Source: Megachile rotundata (Eukaryota; Arthropoda; Insecta; Hymenoptera; Megachilidae). From it: a stretch of DNA of 64,000 nucleotides. Below the pieces are notes generated by a model, which had not been told where the DNA came from, made no database searches, and was given only the letters and a program-made list of their open reading frames with translations. The stretch is from contig NW_027473605.1 in NCBI RefSeq assembly GCF_050947335.1, positions 124,001-188,000 on the forward strand. The letters are read 5' to 3'. This document shows positions 14,205-30,720 of the stretch, in pieces. Numbering within the stretch: the first letter of the stretch is position 1; every line of letters begins with the position of its first letter. A program made the translations under genes and the position numbers.

Positions 14205-17200
14205 ACCATAATATGCAAATATGATCGATAGAACGACAATTACTATACTTATTACTCTTATTACTATCGATCTAACTCATATTATTAGACATATTATGCT
14301 TATATGATCGATAGAACGACAATTACTATACTTATTACTCTTATTATTATCAATATAACTCATATTTTTAGCCATATTATGCTTATATGATCGATAGACC
14401 GACAATTACTACACTCATTACTCTTCTTATTATCAAACTAACTCATATTATTAGCCATATTATGATTATATGATCGATTGAACGACAATTACTATACTTA
14501 TTACTCTTATTATTATCGATCTATCTCATATTATTAGCCATATTATGCTTATGTGATCGATAGGACTACAATTACTATACTTATTACTCTTATTGTTATC
14601 AATCTAACTCATACTATTAGCCATATTATGCTTATGTGATCGATATAACGACAATTACTATACTTATTACTCTTATCATTATCAATCTAACTCATATTAT
14701 TAGCCATATTATGCTAATATGATCGTCAGAACGACAATTACTATCCTTATTATTCTTACTATTATCAATGTAACTCATATTATTAATCATATTATGAAGA
14801 TATGATCGATAGAACGACAATTACTATACTTATTACTGTTATTATCAATCTAACTCATATTATTGGCCATATTATGCTTACATGATCGACAGAACGACAA
14901 TTACTATACTTATTACACCCACTGCTATCAATATAACTCATATTATTATACATATTATGCTTATATGATCGACAGAACGACAATTACTATAGTTATTACA
15001 CTCACTATTATCAATCTAACTCATATTATTAACCATATTATGCAAATATGATCGATAGAACGACAATTACTATACTTATTACTCTTATTATTATCGATCT
15101 AACTCATATTATTAGACATATTATGCTTATGTGATCGATAGAACGACAATTACTATACTTATTACTCTTATTATTACCAATCTAACTCATATTATTAGTC
15201 ATATTATGCTTATATGATCGATAGAACGACAATTAGTATACTCATTACTCTTATTATTATCAATCTAACTCATATTATTAGCAATATTATACTTATATGA
15301 TCGATAGAACGACAATTGCTATACTTATTACTCTTATTATTATCAATCTAACTCATATTATTAGCCATATTATGCTTATATGATCGATAGACCGACAATT
15401 ACTACACTCATTACTCTTATTATTATCAAACTAACTCATATTATTAGCCATATTATGCTTACGAGATCGATAGAACGACAATTACTATACTAATTACTCT
15501 TATTATTATCAATCTAACTCGTATTATTAGCCATATTATGCTTATGTGATCGATAGAACGACAATTACTATACTTATTCCTCTTCTTATTATCAATCTAA
15601 CTCATATTATTAGCCATATTATGCTTATATGATCGACAGAACGACAACTACTATACTTATTACACTCACTATTGTCAATCTAACTCATATTATTAGCCAT
15701 ATTGTGCTTATATGATCGACAGAACGACAATTACTATACTTATTACTCTTCTTATTATCAATCTAACTCATATTATTAGCCATATTATGCTTATATGATC
15801 GACAGAACGACAATTACTATACTTATTACTCTTATTATTATCAATCTAACTCACATTATTAGTCATATTATGCTTATGTGATCGATAGAACGACAATTAC
15901 TATACTAATTACTCTTATTATTATCAATCTAACTCGTATTATTAGCCATATTATGCTTATGTGATCCATAGAACGACAATTACTATACTAATTACTCTTA
16001 TTATTATCAATCTAACTCGTATTATTAGCCATATTATGCTTATGTGATCCATAGAACGACAATTACTATAGTTATTACACTCACTATTATCAATCTAACT
16101 CATATTATTAACCATAATATGCAAATATGATCGATAGAACGACAATTACTATACTTATTACTCTTATTACTATCGATCTAACTCATATTATTAGACATAT
16201 TATGCTTATATGATCGATAGAACGACAATTACTATACTTATTACTCTTATTATTATCAATATAACTCATATTTTTAGCCATATTATGCTTATATGATCGA
16301 TAGACCGACAATTACTACACTCATTACTCTTCTTATTATCAAACTAACTCATATTATTAGCCATATTATGATTATATGATCGATTGAACGACAATTACTA
16401 TACTTATTACTCTTATTATTATCGATCTATCTCATATTATTAGCCATATTATGCTTATGTGATCGATAGGACTACAATTACTATACTTATTACTCTTATT
16501 GTTATCAATCTAACTCATACTATTAGTCATATTATGCTTATGTGATCGATATAACGACAATTACTATACTTATTACTCTTATCATTATCAATCTAACTCA
16601 TATTATTAGCCATATTATGCTAATATGATCGTCAGAACGACAATTACTATCCTTATTATTCTTACTATTATCAATGTAACTCATATTATTAATCATATTA
16701 TGAAGATATGATCGATAGAACGACAATTACTATACTTATTACTCTTATTATCAATCTAACTCATATTATTGGCCATATTATGCTTACATGATCGACAGAA
16801 CGACAATTACTATACTTATTACACCCACTGCTATCAATATAACTCATATTATTATACATATTATGCTTATATGATCGACAGAACGACAATTACTATAGTT
16901 ATTACACTCACTATTATCAATCTAACTCATATTATTAACCATATTATGCTTATGTGATCGATAGAACGACAATTACTATACTTATTACTCTTATTATTAT
17001 CAATCTAACTCATATTATTAGCAATATTATACTTATATGATCGATAGAACGACAATTGCTATACTTATTACTCTTATTATTATCAATCTAACTCATATTA
17101 TTAGCCATATTATGCTTATATGATCGATAGACCGACAATTACTACACTCATTACTCTTATTATTATCAAACTAACTCATATTATTAGCCATATTATGCTT

Positions 17201-20171
17201 ACGAGATCGATAGAACGACAATTACTATACTAATTACTCTTATTATTATCAATCTAACTCGTATTATTAGCCATATTATGCTTATGTGATCGATAGAACG
17301 ACAATTACTATACTTATTCCTCTTCTTATTATCAATCTAACTCATATTATTAGCCATATTATGCTTATATGATCGACAGAACGACAACTACTATACTTAT
17401 TACACTCACTATTGTCAATCTAACTCATATTATTAGCCATATTGTGCTTATATGATCGACAGAACGACAATTACTATACTTATTACTCTTCTTATTATCA
17501 ATCTAACTCATATTATTAGCCATATTATGCTTATATGATCGACAGAACGACAATTACTATACTTATTACTCTTATTATTATCAATCTAACTCACATTATT
17601 AGTCATATTATGCTTATGTGATCGATAGAACGACAATTACTATACTAATTACTCTTATTATTATCAATCTAACTCGTATTATTAGCCATATTATGCTTAT
17701 GTGATCCATAGAACGACAATTACTATACTTATTTCTCTTATTGTTATCAATCTAACTCATACTATTAGCCATATTATGCTTATGTGATCGATATAACGAC
17801 AATTACTATACTTACTACTCTTATTATTATCAATCTAACTCATATTATTAGCCATATTCTGCTTATATGATCGATAGAACGACAATTACTATACTTATTA
17901 CTCTTATTATTATCAATCTAACTCATATTATTAGCCATATTATGTTTATACGATCGACAGAACGACCATTACTATACTTATTACACTCACTGCTATCAAT
18001 CTAACTGATATTATTATACATATTATGCTTATATGATCGACAGAACGACAATTACTATAGTTATTACACTCACTATTATCAATCTAACTCATATTATTAA
18101 CCATAATATGCAAATATGATCGATAGAACGACAATTACTATACTTATTACTCTTATTACTATCGATCTAACTCATATTATTAGACATATTATGCTTATAT
18201 GATCGATAGAACGACAATTACTATACTTATTACTCTTATTATTATCAATATAACTCATATTATTAGCCATATTATGCTTATATGATCGATAGACCGACAA
18301 TTACTACACTCATTACTCTTATTATTATCAAACTAACTCATATTATTAGCCATATTATGCTTATGTGACCGATAGAACGACAATTACTTTACTTATTACT
18401 CTTATTATTATCAATCTAACTCATATAATTAGCCATATTATGCTTATGTGATCGATAGAACGACAATTACTATAGTTATTACTCTTCTTATTATCAAACT
18501 AACTCATATTATTAGCCATATTATGATTATATGATCGATTGAACGACAATTACTATACTTATTACTCTTATTATTATCGATCTATCTCATATTATTAGCC
18601 ATATTATGCTTATGTGATCGATAGGACTACAATTACTATACTTATTACTCTTATTGTTATCAATCTAACTCATACTATTAGCCATATTATGCTTATGTGA
18701 TCGATATAACGACAATTACTATACTTATTACTCTTATCATTATCAATCTAACTCATATTATTAGCGATATTATGCTTATATGATAGTCAGAACGACAATT
18801 AGTATACTCATTACTCTTATTATTATCAATCTAACTCATATTATTAGCCATATTATGCTTATGTGACCGATAGAACGACAATTACTTTACTTATTACTCT
18901 TATTATTATCAATCTAACACGTATTATTAGCCATATTATGCTTATGTGATCGATATAACGACAATTACTATACTTATTACTCTTATTATTACCAATCTAA
19001 CTCATATTATTAGCCATATTATGCTAATATGATCGTCAGAACGACAATTACTATCCTCATTATTCTTACTATTATCAATGTAACTCATATTATTAACCAT
19101 ATTATGAAGATATGATCGATAGAACGACAATTACTATACTTATTACTCTTATTATCAATCTAACTCATATTATTGGCCATATTATGCTTACATGATCGAC
19201 AGAACGACAATTACTATACTTATTACACCCACTGCTATCAATATAACTCATATTATTATACATATTATGCTTATATGATCGACAGAACGACAATTACTAT
19301 AGTTATTACACTCACTATTATCAATCTAACTCATATTATTAACCATATTATGCAAATATGATCGATAGAACGACAATTACTATACTTATTACTCTTATTA
19401 TTATCGATCTAACTCATATTATTAGACATATTATGCTTATGTGATCGATAGAACGACAATTACTATACTTATTACTCTTATTATTACCAATCTAACTCAT
19501 ATTATTAGTCATATTATGCTTATATGATCGATAGAACGACAATTAGTATACTCATTACTCTTATTATTATCAATCTAACTCATATTATTAGCAATATTAT
19601 ACTTATATGATCGATAGAACGACAATTGCTATACTTATTACTCTTATTATTATCAATCTAACTCATATTATTAGCCATATTATGCTTATATGATCGATAG
19701 ACCGACAATTACTACACTCATTACTCTTATTATTATCAAACTAACTCATATTATTAGCCATATTATGCTTACGAGATCGATAGAACGACAATTACTATAC
19801 TAATTACTCTTATTATTATCAATCTAACTCGTATTATTAGCCATATTATGCTTATGTCATCGATAGAACGACAATTACTATACTTATTCCTCTTCTTATT
19901 ATCAATCTAACTCATATTATTAGCCATATTATGCTTATATGATCGACAGAACGACAACTACTATACTTATTACACTCACTATTGTCAATCTAACTCATAT
20001 TATTAGCCATATTGTGCTTATATGATCGACAGAACGACAATTACTATACTTATTACTCTTCTTATTATCAATCTAACTCATATTATTATACATATTATGC
20101 TTATATGATCGACAGAACGACAATTACTATAGTTATTACACTCACTATTATCAATCTAACTCATATTATTA
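14205..20171 (+). repeat. Three successive higher-order units of 1906, 1989 and 2072 bp
   Basis: The landmark ACCATAATATGCAAATATG falls at 14205, 16111, 18100 and 20172. The intervals are 23, 24 and 25 monomers, each less 3 bp. The first two units match closely through the GGCC landmark (both 658 bp after the anchor). In the third, the landmark is 1073 bp after the anchor, that is, five extra monomers. A visible internal junction near 16068 jumps from a duplicated GTGATCCATAGAACG unit straight into CTATAGTTATTACACTC. Confidence 0.75.
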
Positions 20172-21177
20172 ACCATAATATGCAAATATGATCTATAGAA
20201 CGACAATTACTATACTTATTACTCTTATTACTATCGATCTAACTCATATTATTAGACATATTATGCTTATATGATCGATAGAACGACAATTACTATACTT
20301 ATTACTCTTATTATTATCAATATAACTCATATTATTAGCCATATTATGCTTATATGATCGATAGACCGACAATTACTACACTCATTACTCTTATTATTAT
20401 CAAACTAACTCATATTATTAGCCATATTATGCTTATGTGACCGATAGAACGACAATTACTTTACTTATTACTCTTATTATTATCAATCTAACTCATATAA
20501 TTAGCCATATTATGCTTATGTGATCGATAGAACGAGAATTACTATACTTATTACTCTTCTTATTATCAAACTAACTCATATTATTAGCCATATTATGATT
20601 ATATGATCGATTGAACGACAATTACTATACTTATTACTCTTATTATTATCGATCTATCTCATATTATTAGCCATATTATGCTTATGTGATCGATAGGACT
20701 ACAATTACTATACTTACTACTCTTATTGTTATCAATCTAACTCATACTATTAGCCATATTATGCTTATGTGATCGATATAACGACAATTACTATACTTAC
20801 TACTCTTATTATTATCAATCTAACTCATATTATTAGCCATATTATGCTTATATGATCGTCAGAACGACAATTAGTATACTCATTACTCTTATTATTATCA
20901 ATCTAACTCATATTATTAGCCATATTATGCTTATGTGACCGATAGAACGACAATTACTTTACTTATTACTCTTATTATTATCAATCTAACACGTATTATT
21001 AGCCATATTATGCTTATGTGATCGATAGGACGACAATTACTATACTTATTACTCTTATTGTTATCAATCTAACTCATACTATTAGCCATATTATGCTTAT
21101 GTGATCGATATAACGACAATTACTATACTTATTACTCTTATTATTATCAATCTAACTCATATTATTAGCCATATTAT

Positions 21178-21518
21178 GCTAATATGATCGTCAGAACGAC
21201 AATTACTATCCTCATTATTCTTACTATTATCAATGTAACTCATATTATTAACCATATTATGAAGATATGATCGATAGAACGACAATTACTATACTTATTA
21301 CTCTTATTATCAATCTAACTCATATTATTGGCCATATTATGCTTACATGATCGACAGAACGTCAATTACTATACTTATTACACCCACTGCTATCAATATA
21401 ACTCATATTATTATACATATTCTGCTTATATGATCGACAGAACGACAATTACTATAGTTATTACACTCACTATTATCAATCTAACTCATATTATTAACCA
21501 TATTATGCAAATATGATC
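21178..21518 (+). repeat. Landmark higher-order cassette of the satellite (representative copy)
   Basis: A run of about four variant monomers in fixed order: GCTAATATGATCGTCAG, then ATCCTTATTATTCTTAC, GAAGATATGATCGATAG, an 80-bp unit ending ATTGGCCATATTATGC, a unit with TTACACCCACTGCTATC, a unit with CTATAGTTATTACACTC, and finally ATTATGCAAATATG. The GGCC landmark of equivalent copies lies at about 2095, 12542, 14863, 16769, 19173, 30443, 33674, 36327, 40136, 43204 (split by the retrotransposon), 51390, 53462, 55036, 58516, 60588, 62162 and 63653. The copies at 2095 and 12542 lack the middle (GAAGATATG) monomer. The copies near 16769, 60588, 62162 and 63653 have a different last unit. The cassette is the best anchor for defining higher-order repeats here. 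Confidence 0.85.
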
Positions 21519-23229
21519 GATAGAACGACAATTACTATACTTATTACTCTTATTATTATCGATCTAACTCATATTATTAGACATATTATGCTTATGTGAT
21601 CGATAGAACGACAATTACTATACTTATTACTCTTATTATTACCAATCTAACTCATATTATTAGTCATATTATGCTTATATGATCGATAGAACGACAATTA
21701 GTATACTCATTACTCTTATTATTATCAATCTAACTCATATTATTAGCAATATTATGCTTATATGATCGATAGAACGACAATTGCTATACTTATTACTCTT
21801 ATTATTATCAATCTAACTCATATTATTAGCCATATTATGCTTATATGATCGATAGGCCGACAATTACTACACTCATTACTCTTATTATTATCAAACTAAC
21901 TCATATTATTTGCCATATTATGCTTACGAGATCGATAGAACGACAATTACTATACTCATTAGTCTTATTATTACCAAACTAACTCAAATTATTAGCCATA
22001 TTATGATTATATGATCGATTGAACGACAATTACTATACTTATTACTCTTATTATTATCGATCTAACTCATATTATTAGCCATATTATGCTTATGTGATCG
22101 ATAGGACGACAATTACTATACTTATTACTCTTATTGTTATCAATCTAACTCATACTATTAGCCATATTATGCTTATGCGATCGATATAACGACAATTACT
22201 ATACTTATTACTCTTATTATTATCAATCTAACTCATATTATTAACCATATTATGCAAATATGATCGATAGACCGACAATTACTACACTCATTACTCTTAT
22301 TATTATCAAACTAACTCATATTGTTAGCCATATTATGCTTATGTGATCGATAGAACGACAATTACTGTACTTATTACTCTTCTTATTATCAATCTAACTC
22401 ATACTATTAGCCATATTATGCTTATGTGATCGATATAACGACAATTACTATACTTATTACTCTTATTATTATCAATCTAACTCATATTATTAGCCATATT
22501 ATGCTAATATGATCGTCAGAACGACAATTACTATCCTTATTATTCTCACTATTATCAGTCTAACTCATATTATTAACCATATTATGAAGATATGATCGAT
22601 AGAACGACAATTACTATACTTATTACTCTTATTATCAATCTAACTCGTATTATTAGCCATATTATGCTTATATGACCGATATAACGACAATTACTATACT
22701 TATTACTCTTATTATTATCAATCTAACTCATATTATTAGCCATATTCTGCTTATATGATCGATAGAACGACAATTACTATACTTATTACTCTTATTATTA
22801 TCAATCTAACTCATATCATTAGCCATATTATGCTTAAATGATCGATAGAACAACTATTACTACACTTATTACTCTTATTATTATCAATCTAACTCATATT
22901 ATTAGCCATATTATGCTTATGTGAACGATAGAACGACCATTACTATACTTATTACACTCACTGCTATCAATCTAACTCATATTATTATACATATTATGCT
23001 TATATGATCCACAGAACGACAATTACTATAGTTATTACACTCACTATTATCAATCTAACTCATATTATTAACCATAATATGCAAATGTGATCGATAGAAC
23101 GACAATTACTATACTTATTACTCTTATTATTATCGATCTAACTCATATTATTAGACATATTACGCTTATATGATCGATAGAACGACAATTACTATACTTA
23201 TTACTCTTATTATTATCAATATAACTCAT

Positions 23230-25730
23230 ATTATTAGCCATATTATGCTTATATGATCGATAGACCGACAATTACTACACTCATTACTGTTATTATAATC
23301 AAACTAACTCATATTATTAGCCATATTATGCTTACGAGATCGATAGAACGACAATTACTATACTAATTACTTTTATTATTATCAATCTAACTCGTATTAT
23401 TAGCCATATTATGCTTATGTGACCGATAGAACGACAATTACTTTACTTATTACTCTTATTATTATCAAACTAACTCATATTATTAGCCATATTATGATTA
23501 TATGATCGATTGAACGACAATTACTATACTTATTACTCTTATTATTATCGATCTAACTCATATTATTAGCCATATTATGCTTATGTGATCGATAGGACGA
23601 CAATTACTATACTTATTACTCTTATTGTTATCAATCTAACTCATACTATTAGCCATATTATGCTTATGTGATCGATATAACGACAATTACTATACTTATT
23701 ACTCTTATTATTATCAATCTAACTCATATTATTAGCCATATTATGCTAATATGATCGTCAGAACGACAATTACTATCCTTATTATTCTTACTATTATCAA
23801 TCTAACTCATATTATTAACCATATTATGAAGATATGATCGACAGAACGACAATTACTATACTTATTACTCTTATTATCAATCTAACTCGTATTATTAGTC
23901 ATATTATGCTTATATGATCGACAGAACGACAATTAGTATACTCATTACTCTTATTATTATCAATCTAACTCATATTATTAGCAATATTATGCTTATATGA
24001 TCGATAGAACGACAATTGCTATACTTATTGCTCTTATTACTATCAATCTATCTTATATTATTAGCCATATTATGCTTATGTGATCGATAGAACGACAATT
24101 ACTATACTCATTACTCTTATTATTATCAATCTGACTCATATTATTAGCCATATTGTGCTTATATGATCGACAGAACCACAACTACTATACTTATTACACT
24201 CACTATTGTCAATCTAACTCATATTATTAGCCATATTGTGCTTATATGATCGACAGAACGACAATTACTATACTTATTACTCTTATTATTATCAATCTAA
24301 CTCACATTATTAGTCATATTATACTTATGTGATCGATAGAACGACAATTACTATACTAATTACTCTTATTATTATCAATCTAACTCGTATTATTAGCCAT
24401 ATTATGCTTATGTGATCGATAGAACGACAATTACTATACTTATTACTCTTATTGTTATCAATCTAACTCATACTATTAGCCATATTATGCTTATGTGATC
24501 GATATAACGACAATTACTATACTTATTACTCTTATTATTATCAATCTAACTCATATTATTAGCCATATTCTGCTTATATGATCGATAGAACGACAATTAC
24601 TATACTTATTACTCTTATTATTATCAATCTAACTCATATCATTAGCCATATTATGCTTAAATGATCGATAGAACAACAATTACTATACTTATTACTCTTA
24701 TTATTATCAATCTAACTCATATTATTAGCCATATTATGCTTATGTGAACGATAGAACGACAATAACTATACTTATTACTCTTATTATTATCAATCTAACT
24801 CATATTATTAGCCATATTATGATTATATGATCGATTGAACGACAATTACTATACTTATTACTCTTATTATTATCGATCTAACTCATATTATTAGCCATAT
24901 TATGCTTATGTGATCGATAGGACGACAATTACTATACTTATTACTCTTATTGTTATCAATCTAACTCATACTATTAGCCATATTATGCTTATGTGATCGA
25001 TATAACGACAATTACTATACTTATTACTCTTATTATTATCAATCTAACTCATATTATTAGCCATATTATGCTAATATGATCGTCAGAACGACAATTACTA
25101 TCCTTATTATTCTTACTATTATCAGTCTAACTCATATTATTAACCATATTATGAAGATATGATCGATAGAACGACAATTACTATACTTATTACTCTTATT
25201 ATCAATCTATCTCGTATTATTAGCCATATTATGCTTATATGATCGATATAACGACAATTACTATACTTATTACTCTTATTATTATCAATCTAACTCATAT
25301 TATTAGCCATATTCTGCTTATATGATCGATAGAACGACAATTACTATACTTATTACTCTTATTATTATCAATCTAACTCATATTATTAGCCATATTATGC
25401 TTATGTGAACGATAGAACGACAATAACTATACTTATTACTCTTATTATTATCAATCTAACTCATATTATTAGCCATATTATGTTTATATGATCGACAGAA
25501 CGACCATTACTATACTTATTGCACTCACTGCTATCAATCTAACTCATATTATTATACATATTATGCTTATATGATCGACAGAACGATAATTACTATAGTT
25601 ATTACACTCACTATTATCATTCTAACTCATATTATTAACCATAATATGCAAATATGATCGATAGAACGACAATTACTATACTTATTACTCTTATTACTAT
25701 CGATCTAACTCATATTATTAGACATATTAT
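23230..25730 (+). repeat. Satellite block repeated at 36904-39404 (copy 1)
   Basis: About 2.5 kb matching at a constant offset of 13674. Shared rare marks are CTGTTATTATAATC (23287 and 36961), CAGAACCACAACTAC (24171 and 37845) and CTTATTGCACTCACTG (G of GCAC at 25521 and 39195). The part 23421-25058 also has a nearer copy at 25739-27376, offset 2318 (28 x 83 less 6), marked by the same CAGAACCAC variant at 26489. Confidence 0.75.
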
Positions 25731-25738
25731 GCTTATGT

Positions 25739-27376
25739 GACCGATAGAACGACAATTACTTTACTTATTACTCTTATTATTATCAAACTAACTCATATTA
25801 TTAGCCATATTATGATTATATGATCGATTGAACGACAATTACTATACTTATTACTCTTATTATTATCGATCTAACTCATATTATTAGCCATATTATGCTT
25901 ATGTGATCGATAGGACGACAATTACTATACTTATTACTCTTATTGTTATCAATCTAACTCATACTATTAGCCATATTATGCTTATGTGATCGATATAACG
26001 ACAATTACTATACTTATTACTCTTATTATTATCAATCTAACTCATATTATTAGCCATATTATGCTAATATGATCGTCAGAACGACAATTACTATCCTTAT
26101 TATTCTTACTATTATCAATCTAACTCATATTATTAACCATATTATGAAGATATGATCGATAGAACGACAATTACTATACTTATTACTCTTATTATCAATC
26201 TAACTCGTATTATTAGTCATATTATGCTTATATGATCGACAGAACGACAATTAGTATACTCATTACTCTTATTATTATCAATCTAACTCATATTATTAGC
26301 AATATTATGCTTATATGATCGATAGAACGACAATTGCTATACTTATTACTCTTATTACTATCAATCTATCTTATATTATTAGCCATATTATGCTTATGTG
26401 ATCGATAGAACGACAATTACTATACTCATTACTCTTATTATTATCAATCTGACTCATATTATTAGCCATATTGTGCTTATATGATCGACAGAACCACAAC
26501 TACTATACTTATTACACTCACTATTGTCAATCTAACTCATATTATTAGCCATATTGTGCTTATATGATCGACAGAACGACAATTACTATACTTATTACTC
26601 TTATTATTATCAATCTAACTCACATTATTAGTCATATTATACTTATGTGATCGATAGAACGACAATTACTATACTAATTACTCTTATTATTATCAATCTA
26701 ACTCGTATTATTAGCCATATTATGCTTATGTGATCGATAGAACGACAATTACTATACTTATTACTCTTATTGTTATCAATCTAACTCATACTATTAGCCA
26801 TATTATGCTTATGTGATCGATATAACGACAATTACTATACTTATTACTCTTATTATTATCAATCTAACTCATATTATTAGCCATATTCTGCTTATATGAT
26901 CGATAGAACGACAATTACTATACTTATTACTCTTATTATTATCAATCTAACTCATATCATTAGCCATATTATGCTTAAATGATCGATAGAACAACAATTA
27001 CTATACTTATTACTCTTATTATTATCAATCTAACTCATATTATTAGCCATATTATGCTTATGTGAACGATAGAACGACAATAACTATACTTATTACTCTT
27101 ATTATTATCAATCTAACTCATATTATTAGCCATATTATGATTATATGATCGATTGAACGACAATTACTATACTTATTACTCTTATTATTATCGATCTAAC
27201 TCATATTATTAGCCATATTATGCTTATGTGATCGATAGGACGACAATTACTATACTTATTACTCTTATTGTTATCAATCTAACTCATACTATTAGCCATA
27301 TTATGCTTATGTGATCGATATAACGACAATTACTATACTTATTACTCTTATTATTATCAATCTAACTCATATTATT
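25739..27376 (+). repeat. Nearby copy of the 23421-25058 satellite block
   Basis: Same order of variants as 23421-25058, including the ATCTATCTTATATTATTAG and CAGAACCACAACTAC marks. Differences are single bases, for example GATCGATAG here at 26155 against GATCGACAG upstream, and TTATTACTC against TTATTGCTC. The match breaks where GACATATTATGC replaces the CCATATTATGCTAATATG unit. Confidence 0.7.
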
Positions 27377-30300
27377 AGACATATTATGCTTATATGATCG
27401 ATAGAACGACAATTACTATACTTATTACTCTTATTATTTTCAATATAACTCATATTATTAGCCATATTATGCTTATATGATCGATAGACCGACAATTACT
27501 ACACTCATTACTCTTATTATTATCAAACTAACTCATATTGTTAGCCATATTATGCTTATGTGATCGATCGAACGACAATTACTGTACTTATTACTCTTCT
27601 TATTATCAAACTAACTCATATTATTAGCCATATTATGCTTATGTGATCGATAGAACGACAATTAGTATACTCATTACTCTTATTATTATCAATCTAACTC
27701 ATATTATTAGCCAGAATATGCTTATATGATCGATAGAACGACAATTAGTATACTCATTACTCTTATTATTATCAATCTAACTCATATTATTAGCCATATT
27801 ATGCTTATGTCACCGATAGAACGACAATTACTTTACTTATTACTCTTATTATTATCAATCTAACACGTATTATTAGCCATATTATGCTTATGTGATCGAT
27901 AGGACGACAATTACTATACTTATTACTCTTATTGTTATCAATCTAACTCATACTATTAGCCATATTATGCTTATGTGATCGATATAACGACAATTACTAT
28001 ACTTATTACTCTTATTATTATCGATCTAACTCATATTATTAGACATATTATGCTTATGTGATCGATAGAACGACAATTACTATACTTATTACTCTTATTA
28101 TTACCAATCTAACTCATATTATTAGTCATATTATGCTTATATGATCGATAGAACGACAATTAGTATACTCATTACTCTTATTATTATCAATCTAACTCAC
28201 ATTATTAGCAATATTATACTTATATGATCGATAGAACGACAATTGCTATACTTATTACTCTTATTATTATCAATCTAACTCATATTATTAGCCATATTAT
28301 GCTTATATGATCGATAGACCGACAATTACTACACTCATTACTCTTATTATTATCAAACTAACTCATATTATTAGCCATATTATGCTTACGAGATCGATAG
28401 AACGACAATTACTATACTAATTACTCTTATTATTATCAATCTAACTCGTATTATTAGCCATATTATGCTTATGTGATCGATAGAACGACAATTACTATAC
28501 TTATTCCTCTTCTTATTATCAATCTAACTCATATTATTAGCCATATTATGCTTATATGATCGACAGAACGACAACTACTATACTTATTACACTCACTATT
28601 GTCAATCTAACTCATATTATTAGCCATATTGTGCTTATATGATCGACAGAACGACAATTACTATACTTATTACTCTTCTTATTATCAATCTAACTCATAT
28701 TATTAGCCATATTATGCTTATATGATCGACAGAACGACAATTACTATACTTATTACTCTTATTATTATCAATCTAACTCACATTATTAGTCATATTAAGC
28801 TTATGTGATCGATAGAACGACAATTACTATACTAATTACTCTTATTATTATCAATCTAACTCGTATTATTAGCCATATTATGCTTATGTGATCCATAGAA
28901 CGACAATTACTATACTTATTTCTCTTATTGTTATCAATCTAACTCATACTATTAGCCACATTATGCTTATGTGATCGATATAACGACAATTACTATACTT
29001 ACTACTCTTATTATTATCAATCTAACTCATATTATTAGCCATATTCTGCTTATATGATCGATAGAACGACAATTACTATACTTATTACTCTTATTATTAT
29101 CAATCTAACTCATATTATTAGCCATATTATGTTTATATGATCGACAGAACGACCATTACTATACTTATTACACTCACTGCTATCAATCTAACTGATATTA
29201 TTATACATATTATGCTTATATGATCGACAGAACGACAATTACTATAGTTATTACACTCACTATTATCAATCTAACTCATATTATTAACCATAATATGCAA
29301 ATATGATCGATAGAACGACAATTACTATACTTATTACTCTTATTACTATCGATCTAACTCATATTATTAGACATATTATGCTTATATGATCGATAGAACG
29401 ACAATTACTATACTTATTACTCTTATTATTATCAATATAACTCATATTATTAGCCATATTATGCTTATATGATCGATAGACCGACAATTACTACACTCAT
29501 TACTCTTATTATTATCAAACTAACTCATATTATTAGCCATATTATGCTTATGTGACCGATAGAACGACAATTACTTTACTTATTACTCTTATTATTATCA
29601 ATCTAACTCATATAATTAGCCATATTATGCTTATGTGATCGATAGAACGACAATTACTATACTTATTACTCTTCTTATTATCAAACTAACTCATATTATT
29701 AGCCATATTATGATTATATGATCGATTGAACGACAATTACTATACTTATTACTCTTATTATTATCGATCTATCTCATATTATTAGCCATATTATGCTTAT
29801 GTGATCGATAGGACTACAATTACTATACTTATTACTCTTATTGTTATCAATCTAACTCATACTATTAGCCATATTATGCTTATGTGATCGATATAACGAC
29901 AATTACTATACTTATTACTCTTATCATTATCAATCTAACTCATATTATTAGCCATATTATGCTTATATGATAGTCAGAACGACAATTAGTATACTCATTA
30001 CTCTTATTATTATCAATCTAACTCATATTATTAGCCATATTATGCTTATGTGACCGATAGAACGACAATTACTTTACTTATTACTCTTATTATTATCAAT
30101 CTAACACGTATTATTAGCCATATTATGCTTATGTGATCGATAGGACGACAATTACTATACTTATTACTCTTATTGTTATCAATCTAACTCATACTATTAG
30201 CCATATTATGCTTATGTGATCGATATAACGACAATTACTATACTTATTACTCTTATTATTATCAATCTAACTCATATTATTAGCCCTATTATGCTAATAT

Positions 30301-30720
30301 GATCGTCAGAACGACAATTACTATCCTTATTATTCTTACTATTATCAATGTAACTCATATTATTAACCATATTATGAAGATATGATCGATAGAACGACAA
30401 TTACTATACTTATTACTCTTATTATCAATCTAACTCATATTATTGGCCATATTATGCTTACATGATCGACAGAACGACAATTACTATACTTATTACACCC
30501 ACTGCTATCAATATAACTCATATTATTATACATATTATGCTTATATGATCGACAGAACGACAATTACTATAGTTATTACACTCACTATTATCAATCTAAC
30601 TCATATTATTATACATATTATGCTTATATGATCGACAGAACGACAATTACTATAGTTATTACACTCACTATTATCAATCTAACTCATATTATTAACCATA
30701 TTATGCAAATATGATCGATA
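27370..30720 (+). repeat. Satellite block repeated at 32840-36600 (copy 1)
   Basis: Marks shared with the second copy include GATCGATCGAACGAC (27562 and 33034), ATGTCACCGATAG (near 27810 and 33282), CATATTAAGCTTATG (28791 and 34675), AGCCACATTATGC (near 28954 and 34838) and TTAGCCCTATTATGC (near 30282 and 36166). The offset is 5472 in the first part and 5884 afterwards, so this copy lacks 412 bp (five monomers including one 80-bp unit), which is the landmark cassette present at 33674. Confidence 0.78.
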
